Part shown: positions 1 to 10,848 of the stretch, piece by piece
How positions within the stretch are numbered: position 1 is the first letter of the stretch
How the letters are laid out: every line of letters begins with the position of its first letter
Assembly (NCBI GenBank): GCA_963669155.1
Contig: OZ022597.1
Coordinates: forward strand, 13,274,826-13,338,825
DNA from: Arbacia lixula
Lineage: Eukaryota > Echinodermata > Echinoidea > Arbacioida > Arbaciidae
DNA length: 64,000 bases
Direction: 5' to 3'
Position numbers and translations under genes: made by a program
The notes under the pieces: model-generated
Told to the model about the DNA's origin: nothing
What the model saw: only the letters and a program-made list of their open reading frames with translations
Database searches by the model: none

Positions 1-50
1 CTTGGTCGACATCCATCTGGTCGACATCCATTTGGTCTACATCTGTAGCG
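1..50. repeat. 15-bp minisatellite, end of an array
   Basis: Three tandem copies of a 15-bp unit (type CTTGGTCGACATCCAT) open the window. The same unit forms the larger array at 12146-12540, so the window probably begins inside or at the edge of another such array. Bases 51-230 are AT-rich and hold nothing I can identify. Confidence 0.7.
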
Positions 51-230
51 TCTCTGCTACTTATTTGTCGACTTTTCATCAGTTGATAATTGTACAGTAA
101 GTTTTCATTGTCTTACAAGTAATTGTTAATGTGCTAACATCTGAGGTAGATTTTGAATAGCAATCCAACATGCATGCCAAAGTGTTGATCTTTCTTTTAT
201 GTATTGCGCAATCGTGCCCTGGGCAGCCAG

Positions 231-834
231 GGGGGGTATTCCGAAAACTAACTTAGGAAAAATGTTATTGTATCTCAGGGACTTAGGAAAAAATTTATCT
301 TTTGGTATTCCGAAAAGCCAACTTACAATAAAAGATAAAAATTTTATTCAAATGAGCTAGAGATAAAATTTGTATGTAAATGAGCCTCCGAGATAAAATT
401 TTTATGCACATGAGCTAAATCGGTATTCTGAAACGCACTTAAGAAAAAAAGTTAGGATAAAAGATAAAACTGCTCCCAAGCAATTTTATCTCCAGACGTA
501 CGCGCCTAGGCCCATACCATTACGTGCAAAAATAATTCGCGCATTCAACTTTTTGCTCATGTGCGCATCAAATGCAATAAGGCGCGCTGATAGACATTGA
601 TGCGCAATGTCCCTTTCAGTTTCATGACATCACACCATCAGCTTGATGGTGTTAATGTATGCAAAAGACATGAAAGGACGTTTATTACTGGCTGCCTCTG
701 GGACATGAGCGCAGGGCATGCGCTCATTAACATTGGTTAAAATCTTCCTAAAATGTTTTTCGGAATACCAAAGATAAAATATTTTAAGGACATTGTATCT
801 TTTTTATCTCTGTGGATTTTCGGAATACTGCCCC
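231..834. mobile_element. Foldback element, family T, copy 1
   Basis: The left end reads GGGGGGTATTCCGAAAAC and the right end TTTTCGGAATACTGCCCC, which are inverted repeats. The inside is rich in short AAAGATAAAA / TTTTATC modules. It is followed 26 bp later by a second copy in the same orientation. No protein-coding capacity. Confidence 0.7.
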
Positions 835-860
835 AGGTCGCCGGACGTCACGTGATGTCT

Positions 861-1460
861 GGGGTGATATTCTGAAAACAAACTTAGGAAAAATTTTATC
901 GTATCTCAGGGACTTAGGAAAAAATTTATCTTTTGGTATTCTGAAAAGCCAACTTACGATAAAAGATAAAATTTTTATTCAAATGAGCTAGAGATAAAAA
1001 TTTTATGTAAATGAGCCTCGGAGATAAAAATTTTATGCAAATGAGCTAAATCGGTATTCTGAAACGCACTTAGGAAAAAAAGTTAGGATGAAAGATAAAA
1101 CTGCTCGGGCTAGGCCCATAGCACTATGTGCAAGAATAATTTGCGCATTCAACTTTTTTGCACATGGGCGCATCAAGTGCAATAAGGCGCGCTGATATAG
1201 GCATTGATGCGCAATGTCCCTTTCAGTTTCATGACATCACGTCACACCATCAACTTGATGGTATTAATGTATGCAAAAGACATGAAAGGACGTTTATTAC
1301 TGGCTGCCTCTGGGATAGGAGCGCAGGGGGTGCGCTCATTAATATTGGTTAAAATCTTCCTAAAATATTTTTCGGAATACCAAAGATAAAATATTTTAAG
1401 GACATTGTATCTCAGGGGAGATAAAATTTTTATCTCTGTGGATTTTCGGAATACCGCCCC
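861..1460. mobile_element. Foldback element, family T, copy 2
   Basis: A near copy of 231-834 in direct orientation, ending in TTTTCGGAATACCGCCCC. The two copies are highly similar across their length, including a shared block with ATGCAAAAGACATGAAAGG, so either a segmental duplication or two independent insertions produced the pair. A diverged fragment of the same family lies near 50840-51345. Short ORFs inside are chance. Confidence 0.7.
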
Positions 1461-2506
1461 AGGTGTCTGAAAATTATGTTAATCATATATTCATGATCGA
1501 TCTTAACTCTCACTTATAAAATATGGTAATTAATACACGATGTCACGTGGGTGCATAAACCAATTAATGCTCGAGCTCAGTACAGTGGGCTATTTTGGAA
1601 CTGAAATTTTCCTTCTCTCTCGCATACGTATATACTGAACCATCGAACACTGCGTAATGAGTGCTTCTATAATGCAGAGCATTTTGTCTTCATCAGCTAC
1701 GAGGCCCTGACATTTCGTATATACCCGGCTCGCTGGCGCGGGTAACCAGCCTTCATGTTGCTATATAGCAGATGTCAACGTCTTTCGCTTACAAGGACAG
1801 TGAACCGATATTTTGTTGCACCAATCCGAGCGGCTGTTTTTCGACGAATGCTTCATTGTTTCACCACGTAAAGTCCTACGATTTTCCGCTCTACGGACTG
1901 TACAGCACGATTATTTGCCTGCCGTTTCATCCAACTTCTGTACAGAATTTGCGCGAGCTAGAACGCCAGGACGACCACGATTTGTGATCTGAACTACAAC
2001 TTCATACTGCAAGTCAGCTCATCTGACGCCGTGTCACAGAGCCAGCGGACTTGTTTAAGAACTTTTATCGACCGAACATCGCCCTGCTGTCGTTGAATTT
2101 CAGCAGGGATGGACTCATCTGAACACCGAACTTTCGCCCAGCTCATCTGGACTATTTGCACTGAGCCTCGCGTTATTTAGCCCACACATAACTCACGCGG
2201 ACTATTTAATTTGGTGAGATCGTTCACATCACTGCATTGATGATGTGATTTGTGTATATGAATCAACTGTTTATTGTTTATGTCATTTCGAACGTTGTTA
2301 GCTTAACGTAAGCACTTTATGACCGACATTTTTGACCGCTAGCCTACAGTTAATTGGTTGTATCTTAACTGTGATTTTGCATTGTAAACCTATGTTACAC
2401 CGATTTGGTGACAAGTGACGTTTACTTATTTAGTGAAATCAACGGTTCTCTGGTTAATTCCGATATTATTTGTAGCATGATATAAGAAATAAGATTACTT
2501 AAGTTA
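1461..2506. other. Unassigned DNA, possible old LTR or repeat
   Basis: No exon or known repeat was recognised. Together with 4216-4790 it was one block before the Tc1 element landed. The joined block has an AATAAA (near 4430) and a TATA-like stretch, which could fit a solo LTR, but no terminal TG..CA pair with a target duplication was found. Short ORFs here show no known family. Confidence 0.3.
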
Positions 2507-4213
2507 CAGTTGTCCTCAAAATTATTCATACCCTTGTTAATTTTTATGATTTTTTATTTTTGTGATGAAATGAATGCATTTTGTCAAGTGTGTATATCAG
2601 TTATATGTGACCAACATGTGAAAGAATAACAACAATACACAATTCAAGAAATTCATCATTTCAGGGGTTTTTTATTCATGGATTTTCAAAAAATGCCATG
2701 TTCAAAATTATTCATACCCTAGGTTTACTGAGTCCAATGTCTTTCTTTAATAGTCAATAGCATAGCCTTTATTTCTTATGACTGCTTCTAGACGGTTCTT
2801 GTACGTGTCCACAAGCTTCCTGCATGTCTTCTGGGGGATGTTGGCCCACTCTTCCTTGGCAAAAGCCTCAAGCTGGGACAGGTTGGTTGGTTTCCTAGCC
2901 AACACTCTGGTCTTCAAGTCTCGCCACAAGTTCTCAATTGGATTCAGGTCAGGACTCTGACTTGGCCATTCGAGGACGTTGACATCATTGTCCTTGAACC
3001 ATTTCTTCACTACCTTGGCGGTGTGTTTTGGATCATTGTCCTGCTGGTACTTCCAATTAGGGCCAAGCTGGAGTTTCTCAGCGGATTCCTTCACGTTTTC
3101 ATCAAGGATCGTGATGTAATCCTCCTTTCTCAAGATTCCTTGGACCTTGACGAGGTTGCCTGTGCCACTGGAAAAGAAGCATCCCCATAGCATTATGTTT
3201 CCACCACCATGCTTGACGGTGGGCATAGTGTTCTTTGGAGTGTATGCTTCTCCTTTTTTCCTCCAGACGTATTCAACATCCATATGGCCAAATAACTCCA
3301 ACTTTGTCTCATCAGACCACAGGATGGTTGACCAAAAGCTGGAATCTTGCTTTAGATGACCTTTAGCAAAGGCTAGGCGAGCCTCCAGATGCTTTTTCCT
3401 GAGCAGCGGGGTCTTCCGAGGCCTACGTCCACGGAGACCTCCTCTGTGCAAGACTCGCTCAATAGTGGACCGTGACACCTTCGTCCCTGCCTGGTCAAGC
3501 GTTCGAAGTAGGGCCTTGGTTGTGGTCCGGGGGTTGTTGTTGACCTCTCGGCAGATTTTCCTGGCAAGTTTGGGAGACACCTTTCTCTTCCTGCCACGCC
3601 CACAGAGGTTTTTAACAGTACAGTATTGAACTTCTTGTGCTTGTTGATAATGCTCTGCACGGTTGCTACAGGGACATCATATTGCTTCGAAATGGCCTTA
3701 AAACCCTTTCCTTCAATGTGGGCACGCACAAGACGTTGCCGTAGGTCCTCACTGAGCTCCTTCTTCTTGGCCATGATGATCAGAAACTGAGAATGACCAG
3801 AACACGTTTCCTCTATTTAAAGTCTTATGGAAAGATGCTATGTGTTTGACAATAGTTTAACATTTGGTCAACAAAAAAGGTATTTAATCCATTGGAACAT
3901 CTTGAAATAACTATAGGACAAAGATTAACACATTCTCAGGAAAGGAAAACAATGAATACTATGAAGAAAGAACATTTTTGTTGAGGTATTGTCAGGGGTA
4001 TGAATAATTCTGAACATGAGGGAAAAATAACTTTTGGACTTATCTATTATTATGCAAATGAAGTTTAGCCAACTCATATGTGGATTTGTGCATAGCAACA
4101 AGTAGACAAAAGATACACAGGAAGTACCAACATAATAGCTTTTACAAAGGAAGAATCTAACAAAGACTGTTACTGTATTTTCAATGGGGTATGAATAATT
4201 TTGAGGACAACTG
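2507..4213 (-). mobile_element. Tc1/mariner (Tc1-like, DD34E) transposon
   Basis: The ends are perfect inverted repeats starting CAGTTGTCCTCAAAATTATT, and each is flanked by TA (2505-2506 and 4214-4215), the Tc1/mariner target duplication. A second, inner copy of the repeat (TTCAAAATTATTCATACCCT) sits near 2701-2720, with its partner near 3992-4012. This is the IR/DR arrangement of Sleeping Beauty-type elements. The 1707-bp size is normal for the family. One transposase gene lies on the minus strand and is broken by a frameshift. Confidence 0.95.
2747..3774 (-). pseudogene. Tc1-like transposase, frameshifted
   Basis: Cut-and-paste transposase of the Tc1 family. The N-terminal part (start at 3774, MAKKKELSEDLRQRL) holds the paired-type helix-turn-helix that binds the inverted repeats. 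The C-terminal part ends at 2747 with IRNKGYAIDY. The catalytic triad is visible: D in LWSDETK, D in QQDNDPKH, and E in LNPIENLW, with 34 residues between the last two (DD34E). The two parts lie in different frames, and the shift falls near 3610, in the linker that carries the GRGRK-type basic motif. The reading frames are otherwise open, so the copy is fairly young but cannot make an intact enzyme without frameshift correction. Confidence 0.93.
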
Positions 4214-4215
4214 TA

Positions 4216-4790
4216 TAACCGCTATCTCGAAATAACCGGTAATCCGTGCATTCATTTGCATTCTTTTGTGACTTGGTTATTTTACTTAACGGCCGATTTA
4301 ACAGTTACCCTAATTGGTTATTCCGGTTGCCTTAGCCGTGGCACACATCATGATTTCGACGTGCCGGTCGACAACCGTGGCATATTTCGACGACCGATTT
4401 TTACTCCACATTTAGGGATATTTTTCCAATAAACCGTGTACTGATGTGTTAGCTGAAGCATTATAAATTTTTAACCTAGACAATATTTATATTGTGCGTT
4501 GATTGAGACCTTTTGGCATACCTCAAATTCTTCAGTTAAACCGAGAATTTGACTTAACCTGCGGCGGCCTACCGCATTCATTGTAAAACCATTTGCTTCG
4601 ATTTGTGAATGATTTTATTTGCCCATGATTTCTTGATTTCTGGAGAAAGAAATATATAACACCAGAAATTACAGATTTGTGTGTCTTACTGTTTGTGTGT
4701 CCTTATCCTAGTGAGATCACAAAAGTAAAAAGTGTGTGGAGGAGGCGAACAAAATTCCTTCTGATTGCTTGCTTGCTGTTTGATTTTGCA
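4216..4790. other. Unassigned DNA right of Tc1
   Basis: Continuation of the block interrupted by the Tc1 element. It contains a CCAATAAACC near 4427 that could be a polyadenylation signal of an old LTR. No coding sequence or defined repeat end was seen. Confidence 0.3.
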
Positions 4791-5085
4791 CAAGGGTAAA
4801 GAATTATGTAATCTACAAAGTTGTAAAGCTCAATTTACGAAAGTCCTTTAATTTTTTTTAAAATAATTAATTTATGCTAATTTATGCGAGAAATCATAGA
4901 TTTTTGTATTTCTCACTAAATAAAGCCTCAGGAATAGCAATTTTTGGTACAAATGTCTTTCATAACTCCCTCATCAATTCTTCAAAGAAAAAGATAGGTT
5001 GTGGTAGTTATTTCTTATGTATTTTATTGTTTTTCAATTTTCTTATGTATTTCTTTGTTTTTCGTCGTGATTCAGATGCGTATGC

Positions 5086-5122
5086 GTGGGTGTGGGTGTG
5101 TGTTTGTGTGTGTGTGTGTGTG
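5086..5122. repeat. (TG)n microsatellite
   Basis: An imperfect TG run directly precedes the left end of the satellite-bearing element. The small ORFs read through it are artefacts of the repeat. Confidence 0.9.
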
Positions 5123-5214
5123 GTAGGCATTAGCAATATTGTGTCTCGCCCACTTGCGAAAATAACCAGAAATATCGCGATCTCCGTTGCTACGCAAAAG
5201 AATTGTATCCCTGA

Positions 5215-5776
5215 CCTCAAATGACCTTTGCTCTTATCCTGTGACCTCCAACGGTACCATAACATGAAGGTACCCCCAGTGCATCTATGACCCAAGTTAG
5301 GTTGTAATCCAAGCAACCTATGTGAAATTATTTGTCAAAAGAGTCTTGCAGGTAAACTTTAACGTATGACCTCAAATGACCTTTGACCTTATCCTGTGAC
5401 CTCCAACGGTACCATAACATGAAGGTACCCCAGTGCATCTGTGACCCAAGTTAGGTTGTAATCCAAGCAACCCATGTGAAGTTATTTGTCAAAAGAGAGT
5501 CTTGCAGGTAAACTTTAACGTATGACCTCAAATGACCTTTGACCCTATCCTGTGACCACCAACGGTACCATAACATGAAGGTACCCCCAGTGCATCTATG
5601 ACCCAAGTTAGGTTGTAATCCAAGCAACCTATGTGAAGTTATTTGTCAAAAGAGAGTCTTGCAGGTAAACTTTAACGTATGACCTCAAATGACCTTTGAC
5701 CTTATCCTGTGACCTCCAACGGCACCATAACATGAAGGTACCCCCAGTGCATCTATGACCCAAGTTAGGTTGTAAT
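5215..5776. repeat. 155-bp tandem repeat array with nuclear-receptor half-sites
   Basis: About three and a half units. Most units carry TGACCTCAAATGACCT directly followed by TTGACCT, so TGACCT half-sites stand in DR4 and DR1 spacing, with a fourth TGACCT about 9 bp on. The array resumes at 6810 after the inserted element. Confidence 0.85.
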
Positions 5777-6809
5777 TAAGCCTGAGTCATATCGATTTTT
5801 TCAGAAACCGGTGTTCGATGGCTTTGCGCCGATCGAACATCGATGCATCGATACATGACGTCACCCAGCCACTGCCAAGAGCCAATTTATGAATGAAAAT
5901 ATAGTAAGCATACGCAGTGCAATCCTTCCATTTCCCCACATAGTATTCCACCAAAACAAGCGTGCAATTCTCTATCACCTCGTACCAAAATCGACCTAGA
6001 ATTTCACTTTCATATATTTTATATGAATTATGAAAGGTATTCTCGGAGAATCTATTTTCTCACCGATACTGCACATGTAAGCGAATTTCGATTACTTCTT
6101 GTTTTTCCGTCAAAATCTTACAAATTAGCGTCAATATGGCATCGTATACATGTATGTAGGTTGGAATCTGTAGAGTCTATGCAACGCACGGGCAGAAAGT
6201 CAATCAGCTTCCGGGTTGCGATTTTTTTTTTCCGTAACCCTAATGCGTCGAAAAATCGCTTCCGGGTTTCGGACAACGTGACTGGATATTGTATCACTGT
6301 TTTGGCGACCACATGGTTATGACGTGATCTACGCGATGCACCAATCAGTGGTCTCCGAATCGCTGTACGGATTATTAGTCTGTACGTCGGCAGCGTGTAT
6401 GCAAATGAGCCCTACGCACGATTGCCACTGTATTTCCGGGTTTTCACAACACACGATGCTATCCGTTGTACAAAGTCTATGGACAATTGTTTGTTGTGGC
6501 GTTGCGCTGTATAGTAGTGATCGAATCAAATCCAAGTAGTATGTAGTAGCTGCTTGATCATCGAGCGACCTGTTCATTCTCTTGATGCGTTACCTGCAAA
6601 ACTCACAAAAGAGAGTAGGAACCAAGTAAGCAAATTAAAATTGTGGAAATATGAAGATAAATTGTGTATAACAGGACTATCAAACAAAAGATTTTGTGTT
6701 TTCTAGTCAATTTGGTAATTTCGTCGATGCATCGAATTCATCAAAACGAAATCGGAGTTCGACTTCTTCGATCGAACACCGGCTTAATAATCGATTCGAC
6801 TCAGGCCTA
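5777..6809. mobile_element. Nonautonomous hAT-type transposon with 8-bp TSD
   Basis: The ends are TAAGCCTGAGTC and its inverted match GACTCAGGCCTA. A further block (CCGGTGTTCGAT) inside each end extends the inverted similarity to about 45 bp. It is flanked by a perfect 8-bp duplication GTTGTAAT (5769-5776 and 6810-6817), typical of the hAT superfamily, and the split 155-bp unit continues across it. The 1033-bp interior shows no transposase; small ORFs on both strands match nothing I know. Confidence 0.9.
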
Positions 6810-7477
6810 GTTGTAATCCAAGCAACCCATGTGAAGTTGTTTGTCAAAAGAGAGTCTTGCAGGTAAACTTTAACGTATGACCTCAAATGACCTTTGACCT
6901 TATCCTGTGACCTCCAACGGTACCATAACATGAAGGTACCCCCAGTGCATCTATGACCCAAGTTAGGTTGTAATCCAAGCAACCCATGTGAAGTTATTTG
7001 TCAAAAGAGAGTCTTGCAGGTAAACTTTAACATTTGTGACGGACGACGGACGACGGACGGACGACGGACGGACGCCATTTGGATCCCTTAGTCTCGCCTT
7101 CACCTCCGGTGGGCGAGACAAAAAGTATTTACATAAATTGGAAAAGCTGATTTTATCCATAGGGTTATACACAGTCACATAGAGAAATAGCGAAATTTCA
7201 GTGACATGTGTTCGGTAAACGTAATCTGACACCCGCACGGTAGGTCCGATCGCCATAAATTTGGTATCAAATTGTGCGGGAAGGATCAGAGAAAAAAGTC
7301 AAGAAATTTCGTTCCGAAATATTGAGGCATTAAGAAGTACCGACAAAACTTCGACAGGGGGGGCCATAATGGCCCCCCCCCCCCCCCGGGAGTATTAGGG
7401 TTAATAATTACTTCTTGACCTCTCTTTAGTAACATAACTTTGCTCTCAGTTTATATTTCCACTGAGCTTTGACTTAA

Positions 7478-8116
7478 AGGGCCCCTGTCATCAAAATGTA
7501 TGTTGAATTCTATTGATGCAACTTAATATGTATATAATCAAATCACTAACTGTTCAATGGAAATATGTTTCCTATATTTTAAAATATTTTTTCTATATTT
7601 TTTCTCAGCCTTGATAAGCCCCGCCTCCAAAATATCCTCCAACTCAAGATTCCCCCTGTGACATCAGAGGTAGAAATTAGCAGGATAATAGAAATAATTT
7701 ATGCACAAACTAAGCATTGCAATGACTACCTGCAAGTGCTTATAATAGCATCACATAGCTAGCACATTTCTGACATAAGGAAACGATTATTCCCACATGA
7801 AAGGTTGTTAGATGGTATTATGTGAAAACATGTGATGCTGTTGTGGACAGGTGGAGGTAGTCATTGCAATGTTTAATTTGTGCATAAATTCTGCTTATTA
7901 TCCTGCTAATTTATACCTTTGATGATGTCACAGGGGGAATCTTGAGTTGGAGGATATTTTGGAGGCGGGGCTTATCAGTGCTGAGAAAAAAAAAGAAAAA
8001 TTATTTTAAAATATAGGACACATATTTCCATTGAACAGTTAATGATTTTGTAATGTACATACATGTATTATGTTGCATAAACATAAGTCGACATACATTT
8101 TGATGACAGGGGACCT
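7478..8116. mobile_element. TTAA foldback element, family D, copy 1
   Basis: The ends AGGGCCCCTGTCATCAAAAT and ATTTTGATGACAGGGGACCT are inverted repeats, and the element is nearly palindromic overall (GATAAGCCCCGCCTCC in both arms). It is flanked by TTAA at 7474-7477 and 8117-8120. Unit 2 of the host array (8988-8998) shows the empty site GACTTAAAACTT. Confidence 0.92.
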
Positions 8117-8382
8117 TTAAAACTTATTTATCTTTGACTCATTCAAATAAATAAATCCTCTTTCCTTGTCATTACGTATGCGACTTTATCGCAAGTCCGT
8201 TTATACGTGTACAATTACATTGATACAGACTTTTCTTCACAAAATTATCTTTTGTATCAAGCCAGTAATCTGACTAAACAACGTACGCCCTGTGCGCATG
8301 TATGTACACGTACACAAATGCACTGTAAATCCACACTGAACTACTTCCATGACCTCATTTATCTGAGAGGTTTATGCTTTAA

Positions 8383-8917
8383 AGATTGTCCGTCCCTTAA
8401 TTTTGCAAGCTTAAAATTTGAAATCGTCTATCACGATCGTAAATTGAAGAAAGTGTGATTCAAGACCATTCCTAAGAATATAGCATGTTGAAGCTTTCTG
8501 TATAGGCCTATGTAAAAAATTTCAGCCGTTAAATTTCAAACCGACTTTTTTCGTACTACGAAAAAAGTATTAGTCTTTGTTACAGTATCTATGTGGTTTT
8601 TATGCGTGTGTGAAATCCTAATTTCATGAGTAACTACCAAACTTTGGAGATGATTCCTTCCATAGAATACATGTATTTTTTTCATAATGCGTTTCATAAT
8701 TTAATAAACAGATTAATCAATAAAGCAGATATTTGAACACAAACTGCTAAGAGCCTGAGGTAAAGACTATTAATCAGACATTGTTTACGTGCATCATTTG
8801 AATTTTACACTACGTATCAGTTTCAAATTGTGAATATAGAGCTTGCTAACACTTCTCTATATGTTTTGCCTATGTTTCGATGGTTTTGTGGTGATCTGAA
8901 AAAGGGACTGGCTGTCT
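8383..8917 (+). mobile_element. TTAA element, family G, copy 1
   Basis: It starts AGATTGTCCGTCCCTT and ends AAAGGGACTGGCTGTCT, flanked by TTAA (8379-8382 and 8918-8921). The interior has the palindrome TTTTTTCGTACTACGAAAAAA. Other copies are at 38957, 53876 and 58500. Noncoding. Confidence 0.92.
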
Positions 8918-10471
8918 TTAATAATTACTTCTTGACCTCTCTTTAGTAACATAACTTTGCTCTCAGTTTATATTTCCACTGAGCTTTGACTTAAAACTTA
9001 TCTTTGACTCTTTCAAATAAATTAATCCTCTTTCATTGTCATTACGTATGCGACTTTATCGCAAGTCCGTTTATACGTGTACAATTACATTGATACAGAC
9101 TTTTCTTCACGAAATTATCTTTTGTATCAAGCCAGTAATCTGACTAAAAAACGTACGCCCTGTGCGCATGTATGTACACGTACACAAATGCACTGTAAAT
9201 CCACACTGAACTACTTTCATGACCTCATTTATCTGAGAGGTTTATAGGCTTTAATAATTATTTCTTGACCTCTCTTTAGTAACATAACTTTGCTCTCAGT
9301 TTATATTTCCACTGAGCTTTGACTTGAAACTTATTTATCTTTGACTCATTCAATCAAATTAATCCTCTTTCCTTGTCATTACGTATGCGACTTTATCGCA
9401 AGTCCGTTTTTCCAGGGCTCGCAGCGTGATTACAGCCGACTCGACTCGTGCATGCTCGCACCGCAGTGAATGGGATTTTTTTTGGAAACACCTGCCATTC
9501 TATTACCCGAACTCACTCCCTCGTACCGTCGTCCGAATAGCCTATGTACGTTACGTACCCGAGTACAACTTCAGGGGGGTAAATGCGATGGGAGAGTTTT
9601 CGTAAACAGATGCAATGGACATTCCATTTATTGAACTCAATCCCTCGTATTATTGTGCCCTTCGTGTCAACGTATGTACATCGAAGTAAAGTTTACAGCG
9701 GGGGGAAAGTTTCGATACAGGCTGTTACATTACACGCAATGTGCCATTGCGGCTATTTTCCAAGTGCGATGTTTCGGCTCGTTGATCTAGATTGTGAATG
9801 AATACGAGCGAATGATTTTGTTTCGAGTTTATCGATTTACGTTTGAAGAAAAATAAATTGTCTGGCTTTATTCGAGGAAGCGAAAAAATATTTGAAACAT
9901 GACAAAAAGGGCATTAGGCCATATGGTCTTTTCCAGTTTCAGCAGGTGAAAATGGACATTCCGTTTCCCCATAGACTTTGTGTAGTGGTACATGAAAAAG
10001 TTTACACAAAAAGTCAATACGCATTGAGTAGCGATGTTAAAATTTGTATCAGCCACTGTACCAACAACTCATTACAATCCACTTCAATCGGATCAATCGG
10101 CGCACAAAAAAGATTTTGACAAACACATTTGACATAAATACATCCTCACCTTTCACATTAATAGCATTTTGTCACTATTGAATGGAATGTTGGGTAATTT
10201 GGGGGGGGGGGGGGGGGTTGACATCGTTCTGATCAGTCAACGACTTTTTCCCATCCGCCATTATTCGAAAACGCAATGTCTTCAACGTAGAAGGCAGCAA
10301 CACACGTCTGTGTTCAAAGCCGTATGTACATACGCTATGTGCATGTTTTCCATGCGGCCGACCCCGGGCCGCGCGAGGCCAGGGTGAGGGGTACAATCGA
10401 GTGCGCTGGAGTCGAGTGCAGTCTGATTAGGCAGCTTTCTAACGCGAGACCGAACGTCGAGCTACTACGAG

Positions 10472-10589
10472 TGACGTCATGTTTTGCCACTGCGCATGCC
10501 CGAAAGCCTACACTCGCGTCGCCGTCCAATTCTGACGACGGGAGTCGGGGGAAAATTCCCCGATTCCACGATGTGGTGAAAACGACAAC
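10472..10589 (+). promoter_or_regulatory. CpG-rich promoter-like block with CRE and NRF-1 type sites
   Basis: TGACGTCA (10472-10479, a perfect CRE) is followed 12 bp on by TGCGCATGC (10491-10499, NRF-1-like). The CpG-rich tract ends at a good splice donor, GACAAC|GTGAGTGCG (GT at 10590). This is what a housekeeping-type promoter plus noncoding first exon would look like; the transcription start is inferred. Confidence 0.35.
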
Positions 10590-10782
10590 GTGAGTGCGAT
10601 TCACTTGTCTAAACAATCTGAATAGGTAGGTCTATTTTGTTGTTTCTACTTCTTGCATCATAACATAGTTTCTTGAGAGGGATTGAAATATAAACTATCA
10701 ATCATTATGCGATCACATTTTTTATGAAATCGTTTCTTAGATCATGTAAATTTGAGTGAAAGTTTTGAATTTCATGTCTTAG

Positions 10783-10848
10783 CCGAAGTCATGTTTCCCA
10801 GCGGAAATCGACAAGGCCGGCCGCCGCGGCTGGCGGGCGACACATCGG
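10783..10848 (+). CDS. Possible short first coding exon, unknown product
   Basis: After an acceptor-like TTTCATGTCTTAG, an ATG at 10791 opens MFPSGNRQGRPPRLAGDTS. The frame then reaches a strong donor, ATCGG|GTGAGTTG (GT at 10849). The GC-rich composition contrasts with its AT-rich surroundings. No continuing exon was identified downstream. It could be a captured gene fragment inside the hAT-like insertion, or chance. Confidence 0.3.

Larger units (their letters stand above)
5126..7125. mobile_element. Satellite-bearing element, family A, copy 1
   Basis: It starts GGCATTAGCAATATTGTGTC and ends with GGTGGGCGAGACAAAAAG. The near-end motif GTGTCTCGCCCAC recurs inverted at the other end. The core is a tandem array of about 155-bp units (5215-5776 and 6810-7030), each with AACATGAAGGTACCCCCAGT, followed by a GACGGACGACGG-rich block (7035-7075). 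A hAT-type element (5777-6809) interrupts one unit. A second copy is at 12987-13952. The transposon class is unknown. Confidence 0.75.
4795..7400. mobile_element. piggyBac-like nonautonomous element, family C (interrupted)
   Basis: The right end is GGGAGTATTAGGG followed by TTAA (7401-7404), with a G-run/C-run hairpin just inside (about 7355-7390). This layout matches family B (17503-18281), which starts CCCTATATAGCC after TTAA. The left arm (about 4795-5120) has the same GCTAATTTATGC and TTATGTATTTTATTG modules as B but is truncated at its outer end, so the left boundary is approximate. It is split by the satellite-bearing element at 5126-7125. Confidence 0.6.

Noticed and set aside
1461-4790. 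Solo LTR around the Tc1 element
   Set aside because: It has a polyA-like signal and TATA-like words, but no defined TG..CA ends, primer site or target duplication. Left as unassigned.
4874-5316. ORFs of 116 and 102 codons on opposite strands
   Set aside because: They cross the junction between family C, a TG repeat and family A, and repeat again at 6707-6982, so they are repeat readings.
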